A stretch of DNA of 64,000 nt from Agriotes lineatus. Lineage: Eukaryota > Arthropoda > Insecta > Coleoptera > Elateridae. A program made the translations under genes and the position numbers. The notes under the pieces were generated by a model. The model ran no database searches, had not been told where the DNA came from, and saw only the letters and a list, made by a program, of their open reading frames with translations. The stretch covers positions 62,001 through 126,000 of the forward strand of contig CALNHX010003286.1 of the NCBI GenBank assembly GCA_940337035.1, given 5' to 3'. This document shows, piece after piece, positions 12,015 through 24,209 of this stretch (position 1 is its first letter; every line of letters starts with the position of its first letter).

Positions 12015-13900
12015 CAACGAATGAGGCTTTAATTCGAAGTTGTTTACTCTATGAGTAGAAACTCGTTATCAAAGCTGCAGTGGCGACGCGAAACATATAC
12101 AGTGTGGTCCATTAAGTGTGCAACAACTAGGAAATTTTTTTATTAGTTGTACAATCGAAATTTAAATATTGCCAAAAGTTAGTGCATGTTCGATAACCAT
12201 ATCAGATGCCCTTAGAATGGCTTCAAGTCAAACAATATACAGGGCAGGACAAAAAATATGAAATTCGTTCAAGAACAAAGTTACCTTATTTCAAAAAATA
12301 TAGCAAAATTTTATTAAGAAAAGTTGTTTAGAATTAAAAGTTATGCTCAAATACAAAGTCACGGCCTCCTATTCGAATTTTGATTCTTTTTTGGAAAATT
12401 TTGTATTACCCCCGTATGATACATATTTTTATTATTTTTATTTTATATGTATTTAAAGTAGCCACAACCACATCCCTTTTAAATAACTTTTAGCAACTTG
12501 AAGCGTATTTGTAAAATTTACTTGGATTTATATTTTTTTAGGTAAGCGTCCACTTCATGTTTGTTGCAACGATATTTAACAGAACTTTAGAATTTCGCAA
12601 ATATTCTTTTTAACAAGTCAAATGCCTTACTAATCATAATTTACATATGAAAAACTCTTAATAAAATCAGAATAATAAAAATATGTATCATACGGGGATA
12701 ATACAAACTTTTACAAAAAAAGCATCAAAATTCGAATAGGAGGCCGTGACTTTGTATTTGAGCATAACTTTTGATTCTAAACAACTTTTCTCAATAAAAT
12801 TTTGCTATATTTTTTTTAAATAAGGTAACTTTATTCTTGAACGAATTACATATTTTTTGTCCTGCCCTGTATATTGTTTGACTTGAAGCCATTCTAAGGG
12901 CATCTGATATGGTTATCGAACATGCACTAACTTTTGGCGGTATTTAAATTTCGGTTTTACAACTAATAAAAAAATGTCCCATTTGTTGCACACTTAATGG
13001 ACCACACTGTATACCGCATTCGGAGATGATGCCGTAAGTGATCGAACAGCAGAGAAGTGGTTGAAGAAATTTTCTTTGGGAGATCTCAGCTTGACCGATG
13101 AAACACCCTCTGGGAGACCGAAGATCATTAACAAAGAGGATATTCAACAGGTTGTGGAGGCAAATGCCAGGACAACGTGCCTAGAGCTTGCAGAAAGGTT
13201 CAATGTGAGTGATGAAACCATTCATTTGCAACTTCATCAGCTAGGAAAGAGGTGGAAGTTAAGCAAATGGGTCCTACTTGAATTGTCAAATGATAAAAAA
13301 TTAAGTCGTCTTACCATTTTTTCGGCAAACATTTCACGCAACGATAATGAACCTTTTCTGGATCGGTTGTTAACCTACGACGAAAAGTGGATATTGTACT
13401 CAAATTCTAAGCGTTCGTATCATTGGTTGCCGTCTACTGCTTCGGTACTACACACTCCCAAGGCTTCCTTGTATCCAAATAAGATTATATTGTGTGTTTG
13501 GTGGACAGCAACCGGAACTGTCCATTATGAGTTTTTGGAAACTGGTCAAACCATCACTGTTAACTTGTATTGTGAACAGCTTCAGCGAGTACAAGCAGCA
13601 CTCATCCAAAAACAGCATTCTTTGATCAATCGAAACAAAGTGGTAATCTTACAGGATAACGCCAGGCCGCATACTGCAAGAGGGACCCGGGAAAAAATTG
13701 CGAACTTTACTGGGAAACGTTACCACACTCTTTATAGTCTCCTGACATTTCGCCAAGTGATTACTATCTTTTTTTGTCTTTTGACAACTGTATGAGGCAT
13801 AGGCAGTTCATAACTCGAGTTGATGCAACAAATGCAGTCCGTCAATTTTTTTATTCAAAATCCATAAAGTTCTACAATACTGGCATATAAAAATTGGTGT
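12015..13900 (+). pseudogene. Mariner transposase (DD34D), interrupted by a foldback MITE and frameshifts
   Basis: Before the insert, 12019-12097 reads NEALIRSCLLYE-stop-KLVIKAAVATRNI, the usual N-terminal HTH of mariner. After the insert the frame resumes with AFGDDAVSDRTAEKWLKKFS. The catalytic Asp codons are at 13379-13381 (TYDEKW), 13655-13657 (QDNARPH) and 13759-13761 (SPSDYY). The last lies past a frameshift near 13735-13740, and correcting for it gives the DD34D spacing. The C-terminus continues in the shifted frame to about 13900. The copy is inactive: a stop in the HTH, a 0.9-kb insertion and at least two frameshifts. Confidence 0.85.
12100..13009. mobile_element. Long foldback MITE inserted in the mariner transposase
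   Basis: Starts CAGTGTGGTCCATTAAGTGT and ends with its inverse. TA flanks both sides (12098-12099 and 13010-13011). The arms are about 340 bp and pair almost throughout, with roughly 230 bp between. A second TA-flanked start, CAGGGCAGGACAAAAAATAT at 12239 and its inverse ending at 12871, lies in both arms. The structure is therefore either one foldback or a foldback inserted exactly at the centre of a smaller palindrome. Confidence 0.85.
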
Positions 13901-14142
13901 CACGTTGGCAAAAGGTCATTGAGTGTGATGGTAATTACTTCGATGAATAATAGTGTATTCTTGTTTCTTAATAAATATTTATATTTTACCATAAAAAAAC
14001 GCACGAACTTATTTGGTTACCGATATATAAGGTTCTCGTAGTTTTCTATTAGTAAAATATTCGATATTTATTTTTCAGCGTGAGCTGGGGGTAATAGATT
14101 TTCTTTTTGAAAATCTAAGGGCATTTTACTCGGGTCTAGGAC

Positions 14143-14229
14143 GTTTCGCCGCCGCCGTTTCGCCACCGCCGGTTCGCCACCGCCGTTTCGCCGCCAGGCC
14201 GTTTCGCCACCGGCCGTTTCGCCACCGCC
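14143..14229. repeat. GC-rich minisatellite (GTTTCGCCACCGCC)n
   Basis: About six copies of a 13-16-bp unit GTTTCGCCACCGCC, some with extra GG. It stands out sharply from the AT-rich surroundings and is followed by ordinary sequence. Units differ slightly in length and have no unique spacers, so it is not a CRISPR array. Confidence 0.85.
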
Positions 14230-15159
14230 TATTTCAGAGGGATAAAATTATCTGTTTGTTATTATATAGTTTATCGAAGACTAATACCCTCGTGAATTCG
14301 ACCATGTCATTTCGTGTTGATTACTGTTTTTATTCTTAATTCATTCAATATACAGGTAGTTGAAGTTTCCCAGATTTTGTTTAGAAAAGGTTAAATCGTT
14401 GTTTCGTTCCATCTTATCATGTTGTCTCCCACTCTTTGATACATGTAACCCATTATATTCGTAGATATTTGAGGTTATTTTATTTCATTCGAATTGCAAT
14501 ATTTTGTAAAAATTGCCGATATCTTCTTCTGGCGCATAAGTATACACTAATGAGGTTAAGTTAACCATCATTGATTTGGATTGTAGCTCTCAATATCCTT
14601 CCATTGATGCATATGTTTTTCTCTCAGATTTGGCTTTTCTATGTTTTTCATTGCCACTATTGTGTAGTAATATGTAGAGAGCGGATTTTTAAGCATTAAG
14701 CTTATCCTGAATATTAAAAGCAGGAAAATGATTTCTAAAACTGTTTACGAATTGCAGGAAATTGAAATATTTGACACTAACTTTTTAATGCTTTTTTGCC
14801 TTTTTTATCTTTTTATGCATATTTCGGATTATTGTGCGTATAAGTAATTAGTTTTAGGTTTTCAGTTTTTTGCATTTATTTTTGGCGAAATTTATTTTAT
14901 AATAAAATATTTCAATCTGGTTTGGTTGCCAGCATATTTTTTGCTTGCATGCAGTTTGCCCCTGTACGGCAGCGGGCTTCCCTTGAATTATTTTAGTTAA
15001 CACACACACGCAGAAAACTCGGTTATTCCTAGTTTTGTATGATTTAAATTCAAAATAAATACAGACAAGAGCGATACGGCCGATCTGGGGATAGTTATAC
15101 GCCTATCATTCATTGTATAAGAGGCCATAATGAACTAAACTATGAAAACAAAAAAGCAA

Positions 15160-15790
15160 AGCTGATATTAAGGCTATAAGAGTTCTTCAAAATGATTTAA
15201 GTACTAAAATTTTAGATTTAGTGCGACAAAAAATACGGCATTTCACATGTAAAATACCACATTGCATCAAGAACAATTAAAGAAGTATAAAAATTAGCCA
15301 AAACAACAGACAATTGTAACTTCGTTTGCATCTACTTCAGGTAACAGGGAACAAGCACAGTTTAATTTCGATCTTTGCAAAATCTCGTATACCACTGAAA
15401 AAATGACAAGATAGTTCCTTCAAAATGTTCTTGGATAAATATGTCACATCACGTTCCCGCTGAAAGCACCTTGCAAAAAAAATTTTGTTAATAATTTCAA
15501 AGATGCTGTTTGTGCGGTACCTGCTCGAATTGGCCAAATAGTTCTTTCTAAATGTAAGGTGGTTTTTTTTCCAAAAAAAGAAGGCTATAAAATTTTAGCT
15601 AAAATTTCCACAACTTTGGCAGGCGAAATTGCAGAAGATTTTGAGAGTGATTCGACTATTGTAGCAAATTTAAAATATGCTCCAATAAGTAGTGTTGACG
15701 TAGAAAGAAGTTTTTCTACATATAAGAACATTTTATGTGAAAGGCGGAGCATTTAAAACAATATTTAATAATTAATAGTTTTCTGAAAGA
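15160..15790 (+). pseudogene. hAT transposase remnant (N-terminal part fused to hATC domain)
   Basis: 15346-15470 reads EQAQFNFDLCK ... SSFKMFLDKYV, the region after the BED finger. It is followed abruptly by the C-terminal part: FPKKEGYKILAKIS, then LKYAPISSVDVERSFSTYKN (the hATC dimerisation block) and, after a frameshift at 15756, KQYLIINSFLK. The DDE middle is missing. Stops interrupt the N-terminal part. Confidence 0.75.
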
Positions 15791-16065
15791 CTAATTTTTT
15801 AGTACCCAAGTTTTCTATTTTATTTTTTGTATTACATTTAAAGTGTTTCTATGAATTGTGTTTGCATTTGATTTTTTAGTGTCACATTACATACTTTTTC
15901 TCATATTGATTGTTATTATTTAAGTAGGTACAATGAATAAAATAGTTTACCGGTTTCAGGATATTAAGCCTTTGTTTACATATACAAAAGTGGGCTGGTA
16001 ACTAGGTCATAACTTATCTGTAGGGTAATGGAATATTACCCTACATGGCAACCATAACCATATAG

Positions 16066-16232
16066 CAACCGATAAACTATTGAACATATCACGGATGTTA
16101 TGAATCATAACAGCCTCAGATGTTTTAAAATCCTCGCTCTACGAGCTCGGATTTCAAAACATCTGCGGCAGTTATGATACTCATAACATTCCTAGATATG
16201 TTAATAGCTATTATCAACTAGCAACATGATAT
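16066..16232. repeat. Palindrome, arms about 75 bp
   Basis: AACATATCACGGATGTTATG and AATCATAAC, then CAGATGTTTTAAAATCC, pair with GGATTTCAAAACATCTG and GTTATGATACTCATAACATT. The tip is TCGCTCTACGAGCTCG. Probably a small non-autonomous element. Confidence 0.65.
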
Positions 16233-16464
16233 TGTACATTTTCGTCATAGAAACAAAATATGAAAAGCTACTCATAACTCCCAAGGGACTTGTCAAATTA
16301 TTTCTCCCTCAAATTCATGGTAACAATGCAACGACAATTAACGTCTTAGCAACCATACAATGAGGCAATCCTTGATGTTACTTACATTTTCTAATCTTAA
16401 ATGTCATTATGACATTTTGAAATTTCATACTATTTTTACGAATATGCTAGTAGATAAAATATTG

Positions 16465-16586
16465 TATGCACCACGGGAGATATTCATGTTCTTTACCTTC
16501 GGTTGACTTACAGAGGCCAGAGGCCCTCGGTCTATAACACATGTCAACCTCAGGGAAAAAACATATTCATATCTCCCTTAATGCAT
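16465..16586. repeat. Palindrome, arms about 45 bp
   Basis: TATGCACCACGGGAGATATT and CATGTTCTTTACCTTCGGTT pair with the inverse of TATTCATATCTCCCTTAATGC and its preceding block. The tip is rich in AGAGGCC. Confidence 0.65.
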
Positions 16587-16599
16587 AAATATCTATTAT

Positions 16600-19480
16600 T
16601 TTTCATTTGTGACGTTTTTTATGATAAAGCTTTTTTGTAAGAGTTAATGCTTTTTTGCTTAAATTAATGCTTTTTTATAGATTTTTGTTTGTGCTTATCA
16701 TTCCGCTCTCTAGTAATATGTATCCACGGTATGTAAATTCCTTTGTTACTTATATTTATCTTTTCAAGCAGCATTAAGGGCTTTGAGATCTTCGACTAAC
16801 AGTAATATTTCTTTGCTCGATAGTGAATAGCGTGAAATGCTTATCACAGCCTTTTGACATGTCCAAGTCAGAATTATTGTATTTTTAGTTGCTTCTTCCG
16901 CGCTTTTAACAATGATCACCTTGTACGAGCATATATTTGTTTTTTCTCCAATTCAATTCATAATTAAAGATTTTGATAATCACTCTCCAGTGAAATTATA
17001 GTTTTTAGACAACTCCGTGTTTGCCCAACATTATGCTATACTGACCATGGTGTTAGCTTCCTTAAAAGTTAATAAGGAGTTATTACATCTCTAATTTTAA
17101 TAGAGAATGTGGGAATTACTTTTAACATGAGATACCAGTAATTACCATCAAACTAAACCGTCATGGAAGAGTAACCAACCATAGCAATAGCAAGGTGTCT
17201 TGAAAAAGCAGAACTAAGATACATCACGTTTTAACTAATTTCTGAGGAGTTGATATCATAACCAGTGTAAAGTAATCTAAATAATATAGCTATTTAGCGA
17301 ACACTATCAAAAAACCATAGCTTCATCGAACAATTTATTGAAATCAAACTCTTCCCTCTAAAAGTTACCATAAATTGAATAGTGACGTCTCTGAACACCT
17401 TACTCTTATTTTTTCGAATTCTTCTGTGGATGACAAAAAGCACCTTGGTAGATGTCAAGGCTACAGAAATATGAAGTTAAAGTTTTAATCCGCAAATCAG
17501 TCCTTATAAAATACGTACCGCCTATGTATTTTTTTAGATTTCTAATAATAGCTAGAGGAACTGCCTTCGAAAAATTTTGTAACTTTCACTGATAGCAAAT
17601 GCCTATCAGGATTATGTCTTTCAAATTTCTGAACAATGGAACTCCAAATTTAAAAAAAAATGCGATATTGTACATACATTGGTGTTTTGTTCCCTATAGT
17701 TTATCTATTTTAGTTAGCTAAGGCTATTTGAGTTCAAATTACTTACATCTTTTGAAAATTATTTCTATACGTGTGTTTCGCCTAGGCTACAAATACGAAT
17801 TGAATGGGAAAGAAATAATACACGTAAAGCTATATTACCATGATTTGGCTTGTTTGTTTTAATTTTGCAACGTCTGGGAAAACCTCAAGTAATTATTCTA
17901 GTTCGAAGTCACAAGATCCGTTGCTATTTATAAACTGGCACAGAAGTATATCAATTAAACTACTTCATGCGAAAGTCGTTAAATTGTTAAATAATGACTA
18001 GCCGGCATTTCCTTGTGTAACAGGCTGTATTACTATGTTTAATTAAAGTAGTTAATTTGCTGAACTGTACTTATTGTATTATCGATTTAATATACTAGAC
18101 ATTTAAAATTACAGGCGTTAAACAAGATCTCGGGTTAGATTGACTAAACTTTATCAATTTACATATTTTATTGCCGTATTGTTGTCTCTTCATTCATTCA
18201 AGTTTATTAAACTGGCTGAATGTATAATAGTAAATTACAATTATATTCTAATACCTAAGAATTTAATGGTTTATACAACTCTGCATTTTTCGTTTGGCAG
18301 TACTCTTATTTGAAATATCTATAGTAAAATACAATTCCCTAGAATAAAATGATCGAGTCAAGTGTTTCAATTACTGTTTTTGTGAATCGATTTTAGTACT
18401 GTTTTGGGTCAAGGTTAAAAGTGGGGTAAGATAGCTGTTGATAGAATTTTTGTTAAGCACACATCCTTGAATTTTAATTTTCTAATTATATGCAAATGAA
18501 TGGCAACGTAGTTTCTAAAATTCATTCTGACGCCTTTATTCTCATTATTTGAAGCAGTCGATGTTTTCTTAATGAAAAAGGGCTATTTAGCTAATAATTT
18601 CGTAATTAGATTAGAAATACAAATGCGGCATATGTGACTTCTAGTGTTTTTACTGTACAAGAAATATGCTAACAGCAAAATCATATGAATAAAAATATAT
18701 ATTGTTTAATTGAGAGAAACTTTAGAAGAATGCTTTTGGAAAAACAATGTGGTGGAGCGTGGAAGTAGGTTTGTGATGTAGATATCACGGCACAATTTAG
18801 CTCGCAGTATTATACTACCTGTCAAAAGTGAATGTGAGATTCCATATAAAAATTGTTGGAAGAAGAAGTAATTACGTATTTTCTTTTAAATATATATTTT
18901 CATCTACCATTATTACGGTATTTTGATTATAGATTCCGTTTAACGTAAATCAAATTTCCTTTATTTATTTTTTGAATTTAATAGCTAGGGATTTATATTT
19001 TTTCATCTAGAAATTTTAGTTCATTCTTTAATTTGTTTTGTGATTTTTTGTGGTATTTTCTGGAGTATTTAATTTCTTATTTTAAAAATCATTCAAAAGT
19101 TAGGTTACATCTGTATGTGGACCTTCTTTATATTTTTTTCTTAAAATCTGCTCGGGTTTCTTAAAGGTTTTTCTACTAACATTTTCCTTTCCTCGAACGA
19201 CTAAACTCTCAGTGCTGCATTTATATTTTTTAAACTTTTATAAGCTACTGGAGATTTCAGTAAATTTTGACCAGCGTATTAGAGACCCTTCTGACTTATT
19301 GTAGCACGATATTTTTATATCAAGTAAAAAAAGTTTAGCGTAGACAATTTTTCATCCATTTACACAGAGCTGTATGAAAACACGAAATAATCAGAGTTAA
19401 TTATGATACCAATTATTAGTACTATGATTTAAAATATATCTTATAAAGGGTTGTGTTGAAACAGTTGTTCAAAATCAGGG
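16600..19480. other. AT-rich DNA without recognised features
   Basis: No convincing exon, transposase motif or long inverted repeat was seen on either strand. Reading frames are short and shadow-like. Confidence 0.5.
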
Positions 19481-19489
19481 ATTGTATTA

Positions 19490-19603
19490 GGGATGAAGGT
19501 TAGCAGGTTAGGTTAGCGTCAGTTTTGATACAGACTGATCCAAAATCTAACCTGCTAACCTTGAATTTGACATAAACTTACAGTGCCACCAACATATTAT
19601 TTA
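19490..19603. repeat. MITE family B, copy
   Basis: GGTTAGCAGGTTAGGTTAGC and its inverse (TCTAACCTGCTAACC) around a short centre, then ACAGTGCCACCAACATATTA as in the other copies. Confidence 0.65.
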
Positions 19604-19703
19604 AACAACAAATATTCCAAAGGCAACTTGATGAAAAAGCATTTATAGTCACCCGGTAGAATATCAACAGAAATCTTATTAATTTTTGAAATACAAAAAT
19701 ATA

Positions 19704-20677
19704 CAAGGTGCTCTATTTAAAAAATACGAAATTATTAAATTTACAAATGTTGAACACCATGTACAGTATTAATAGCCAGAGCTAATATTTTACAATCGAG
19801 AGGTAACTCAGGAAGAACATAATTTTTTGGTAACATAATATTTTTTGCATAAAATCGATAATATCTCTAAAACGGTTAACGGTGGACCCATACAACTTTA
19901 TATTAAAATCATCAGAATTTTAACGCAACACTTTTAAGACTAAATGTAGAGTATTTTATTTAAAAAAATCTGGTGTGATACACTCACACAGCTTTCTGTT
20001 ACAGTGATCTTATAATTAGCCAAAAATTTTATTTATAATTTCTAAGCATTTGTCAAAAATTTTCAAAAATCGCAAATTCTACAAAAACGGTACAAAATAG
20101 AGAGTTAGTTGAAGAGAATTTTTTTTTCTAGAATTATAAGCTGAATTCAAAAATGTAATAATATACCCGGTGTTGTATTTAAAATAGGAGTTAATAACAA
20201 AAATAGAAAAAAAAACAAAATAAATCTATTTTAGAAGTATTCCACTGCAAAATCACCTATGTCACAACAATACACATTAAAAATTTAATAAAAATATAAA
20301 GTTTGAAAAAAATCGTTTGAGCCGTTTTTGAAAAAATCGAAAAAAAACGTAAAAATTACAAGAGTAAACACCTACTACGGGTATGAGATTTTCTTCAAAA
20401 GCTTGCCGTCTCATCTACATAGTACACAAAACTTATATATGAAGTTTCAACGCCATAGCTCTTTTCGTTTTTGAGATATTCTGTTCACAGGCACACAGAC
20501 ACACAGACAGACAGACCAATGAAAAAAAAATGTTTTTTTGGGATCATGGGACTCTAAAACGTGAAGATCTGTTGACAACTCAATTTAGAATTTTTGGGGT
20601 AAATCCAATACTTCCTTTATCGTAAAAGGAAGTAGAAAAAACCAATTGGTCTTGCCACACCTTTTTGAGCCACCCTG
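19704..20677. mobile_element. Possible TIR element carrying a family A copy
   Basis: CAAGGTGCTCTATTT at 19704 and the inverse of GAGCCACCCTG ending at 20677 are loosely alike, and TA lies on both sides. The right half of the stretch is a full family A repeat. The pairing is weak, so the element is tentative. Confidence 0.3.
19969..20633 (-). repeat. Family A repeat, full-length, minus orientation
   Basis: In its own orientation: ACTTCCTTTTACGATAAAGG at the 5' end, a TCTG-type run, an AAAACGGCTCAAACGATTTT block, a 3' block matching the 5' end inverted, then a hairpin around GTGTGAGTGTATCACACCAGA next to a T-run. Confidence 0.85.
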
Positions 20678-21521
20678 TATAATCAAACATATTTTACCAA
20701 TTTGCACCACCTTTTAAAAATATTTTTCCTCGCATCGTTACCAAATCCTGTATAAGTGTATGGTATTCCTTGTTGATGCTGGAAATATTAGTATATCGGC
20801 GAAACACCCAGGCCTTTCGGAGTGACTTACAAGATATGTAAAGGGCGTGAACATTGGGACCCTAAACAATTTTTAAAATAAACGTAAAGTAGGGGTAAAT
20901 ATATCTTAACGTTCCTAATAATACTGAAACAATAAAAGGAAACACTTGATACTGCGAATTACATAAATTTATACATTACGGGCGGTGGAAATTGAACCTC
21001 AGCGTCTCATAATGTGATTTCAATGATCTACCATTTGTCACACGCTGCCATGCGGAACAGTTCGGATCTCTGCAATGCAGCTCCATTAAAAACAATGCAC
21101 TTATTAGTTGCCCTTTTTGTCTCTCACAACATTTATCCTGTATCTGTTGGGTTCCATTTTGAACTATGTACGAAATATTACTTGATTTCTCAGTTAAAGC
21201 AAAAACAAAAAACCATTTTATTTATTAAGATGCTCACCCAGTGCGGGTATACAGTGCGTCCAAAATAAGGAAGGCCAGTATGGGGATTTCGTTAATAGTA
21301 AGAGATACAAATTTCGTTAAATTAGAAAAAAGTTGTGTAATTAAGAAAGTAACAAAATGACGTCTAGAAATCCTTGATATAATTTTTTGGTTTTTGAGTT
21401 ATCTTAAAGAAACCAAATTTTTTATTCAATTTTTTCTTGCGCTAGTATTAGTTAGAGTGAAACTGATAAAACTTCTTCGTATCAACTTTTAATTGACTTA
21501 AAGATTGCGTTATCAATTTTT

Positions 21522-22168
21522 ACTTCCTTTTACAATAAAGGAAGTATTGGTTTCACCCCAAAAATTCGAAATTGACTTTTCAACAAATCTTCACGTTTTA
21601 GAGTCCCCTGAAGCAAAAAACATGTTTTTGTTTATTGGTATGTCTGTCTGTGTGTCTGTCTGTGAACAAAATATCTCATCAACGAAAAGAGCTATTGCTT
21701 GAAACTTCATATATAAGTTTTGTGTACTATCTAGATGCAACAGACAGCAAGCTTTGAAGAAAATCGCAAAACCGGAAGTATGGTGTTTACTCTTGTGATT
21801 TTTTAGTTTCGTTCGAGTTTTTCTAAAACGGCTTCAACGATTTTTTTCAAACTTTCATTTTTAATGTGTATTTATGTGACATAGCTGATTTTCCAGCTGA
21901 ATACCTCTAAAATGGGTTTCTTTTGTTTTTTTTAAAAAAATTTATTAACTCTTATTTTAAATAGAACACCCGGTATATTATTACATTTTTGAATTCAGTT
22001 TAAAATTTCAAGGAAAATTTTAATCTTCAACTAACTCTATTTTGTACGGTTTCTGTAGAATTTGTAATTTTTGAAAATGTTTGGCAAATGTTTAAAAATG
22101 AAAAATCAAATGTTTGGTTAATTATAAGATCACTGCAAAATGAAGTTGTGTGCGTGTATCACACAGGA
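21522..22168 (+). repeat. Family A repeat, near full length
   Basis: Starts ACTTCCTTTTACAATAAAGG, has TGTCTGTCTGTGTGTCTGTC near 21641, and ends GTGTGCGTGTATCACACAGG. It interrupts the foldback arm at ...ATCAATTTTT; the uninterrupted right arm shows the pre-insertion sequence. Confidence 0.85.
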
Positions 22169-22265
22169 ACTTTTATTCGACGCTTCGTCTTCGAGCAACC
22201 ATCATCAACTTGATTTTTTAAAATACGGTCCTTATTTTCGGATGTCAAATTTTAGAAACCCTTTT

Positions 22266-22746
22266 ACTTCCTTTTACAATAAAGGAAGTATTGGATTTAC
22301 CCCAAAAAATCGAAATTGAGCTTAGATGCGACAGCAAGCTTTTGAAAAAAATCGCATAACCGGAAGTAGGTGTTTACTCTTGTGATTTTTCAGAGTTTTC
22401 GATTTTTTCAAAAACGGCTCTAACGATTTTTTTTAACTTTACATTTTTAATGTGTATTGATGTGAGATAGGTCATTTTCCAGTTGACTACTTCTAAAATG
22501 GGTTTCTTTTGTTTTTTTTTTCATTTTTTTATTAACTCCTATTTTAAATGAAACACGGGTATATTGTTACATTTTTGAATTCAGCTTAAAATTCTAGAGA
22601 AAATTTGTCTCTTAAACTAACACTCTATTTTGTAAAATTTGTAATTTTTTTAAAATTTTTGACAAATGCTTAAAAAATTAAAATCAAATTTTTGGCTAAT
22701 TATAAGATCACTGTAAAAGGAAGTTGTGTGCGTGTATCACACCAGA
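22266..22746 (+). repeat. Family A repeat, internally deleted
   Basis: The 5' hairpin is present, then the sequence jumps from CGAAATTGAG (22311-22320) to the block normally about 170 bp further on (TTAGATGCGACAGCAAGC). The 3' hairpin and CACACCAGA are intact. Confidence 0.8.
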
Positions 22747-22870
22747 TTTTTCTATTTGTTTTTCATTACTACAACTATGGCCTTGGATTTTCTGTGTAAG
22801 GGCGACTACAACTACAATATTTTGACTGTGATATCACTTCCGGTAATACCGAAAGTCGCTATCAACTTTG

Positions 22871-23089
22871 TTATTTTAAATAGAACACCCGGTATACTAA
22901 TACATTTTTGAATTAGGCTTAACATTTTAGAGAAAATTTGTCTTTTCAACTCTCTATTTTGTACGGTTTCTGTATAATTTGTAATTTTTGAAAAATTTTG
23001 ACAAAGGTTTAAAAATTAAAAAACAAATTTTTGACCAATTACTTATAAGATTACTGCAAAAGGAAGTTGTGTGCATGTATCACACCAGA
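22871..23089 (+). repeat. Family A repeat, 3' third only
   Basis: Begins in the TTATTTTAAATAGAACACCC block and ends GTATCACACCAGA + T-run. 5'-truncated. Confidence 0.8.
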
Positions 23090-24209
23090 TTTTTTATTCT
23101 GAATTTAACAATGTACCACACATTATGGTTGGATACGGACCTGTATCCTAAAGCATTTCATACGTTGTTTCAGCTTTGCTATTATAAAGAAAGAAGTAAT
23201 AAGCCACAATGCATGTTTTTAATCCTGAACAATCGCGTATGGTCTTGGTATACAAATAATTTTCAATAGTAATTAATTGATTTATTGATTATTCTTCCTT
23301 ATACACAATAATTAAAATTAGAAATAGAAAGCATCCAGGGTGGCTCATTACTTTTTTCTTTATATTACAAAAGCTGAAACAACGTATGAAATGCTCTACG
23401 ACTCAGGTCCGTAGCTAAAAGATTCTTGATGATGATCAAAAAGACTTGAAACGCAATTAAACCATAATGTGTGGTACATTGTTGAAGTCAGAATAAAAAG
23501 GTTGCTTCAGCTTTGTAAATTAAAGAAAAACGTAATTAGCCACACTGGATGTTTTTATTTCTAATTATAATTATTGTTTATAAGTAAGAAAAATAATTAA
23601 TGAATGAATTACATCCTATTGAAAATTATTTGTATTCCAAGACTATATGCGATTATTGCGGATTAAAAATATGCAGTGTGGCTCATTACTTCTTTCTTTA
23701 AATTACCCTGAAACAACGTATGAAATGCTCTAGGACACAGGTCGGTATCGAAAAAGTTCTGGATGATGGTCAAAAGAGACTCGAAATGTAATTAAACCAA
23801 AATGTGTGATATATTGTTGAATTCAGAATACAAAAAGCTTCTAAAGTTTGACATCAGAAATTAAGGACCGTATTTAAAAAAATGAAGTTGATGATGGTTG
23901 CTCGACGACGAAAGGTTGGATAAAAAATTAATAACGTAATCTTTAAGTCCATAAAAACTTGCTATAAAAAAGTTCTGTCAGTTTTGCTCTAACTTTAATA
24001 GAACTCCAAACAAAAATTGAATTAAGATTTCGAAAATTCCGAATTTTTAATATAACTCAAAAACAAAAATTATATAAAGGATTTCTAGACTTCGTTTTGT
24101 TAGTCCTTTAATTGCGCAACTTTTTTCCCATTTAACCAAATTTGTATATCTTACTATTAATGAGATCCCCATACTGGTCGTCCTTATCTTGGACGCACTG
24201 TATATTTTA

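Larger units (their letters stand above)
9899..14023 (+). mobile_element. Mariner element stretched by nested insertions
   Basis: The left end GGTAACCAAATAGGTTCGTG (9902-9921) is matched by the inverse of CACGAACTTATTTGGTTACC (14002-14021), with TA on both outer sides (9897-9898 and 14024-14025). Between them lie the 5' leader, a broken transposase frame, and three later insertions: a palindromic MITE at 10001-10262, a Helitron ending at 11926, and a foldback element at 12100-13009. Without the inserts, a mariner of ordinary length (about 1.3 kb) remains. Confidence 0.85.
21252..24200. mobile_element. Large foldback element invaded by three family A repeats
   Basis: CAGTGCGTCCAAAATAAGGA at 21252 pairs with the inverse of TTATCTTGGACGCACTG ending at 24200; TA flanks both sides. 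The left arm continues through 21521, resumes at 22169-22265 (GAGCAACCATCATCAACTTG) and again at 23092-23240 (ATGTACCACACATTATGG); the right arm runs from about 23640 to 24200. A further inverse copy of the 23.1-kb block lies at 23330-23493. The gaps in the left arm are family A insertions. Confidence 0.85.

Noticed and set aside
14143..14229. CRISPR-like array
   Set aside because: Units are adjacent with no unique spacers, and the window is eukaryotic.
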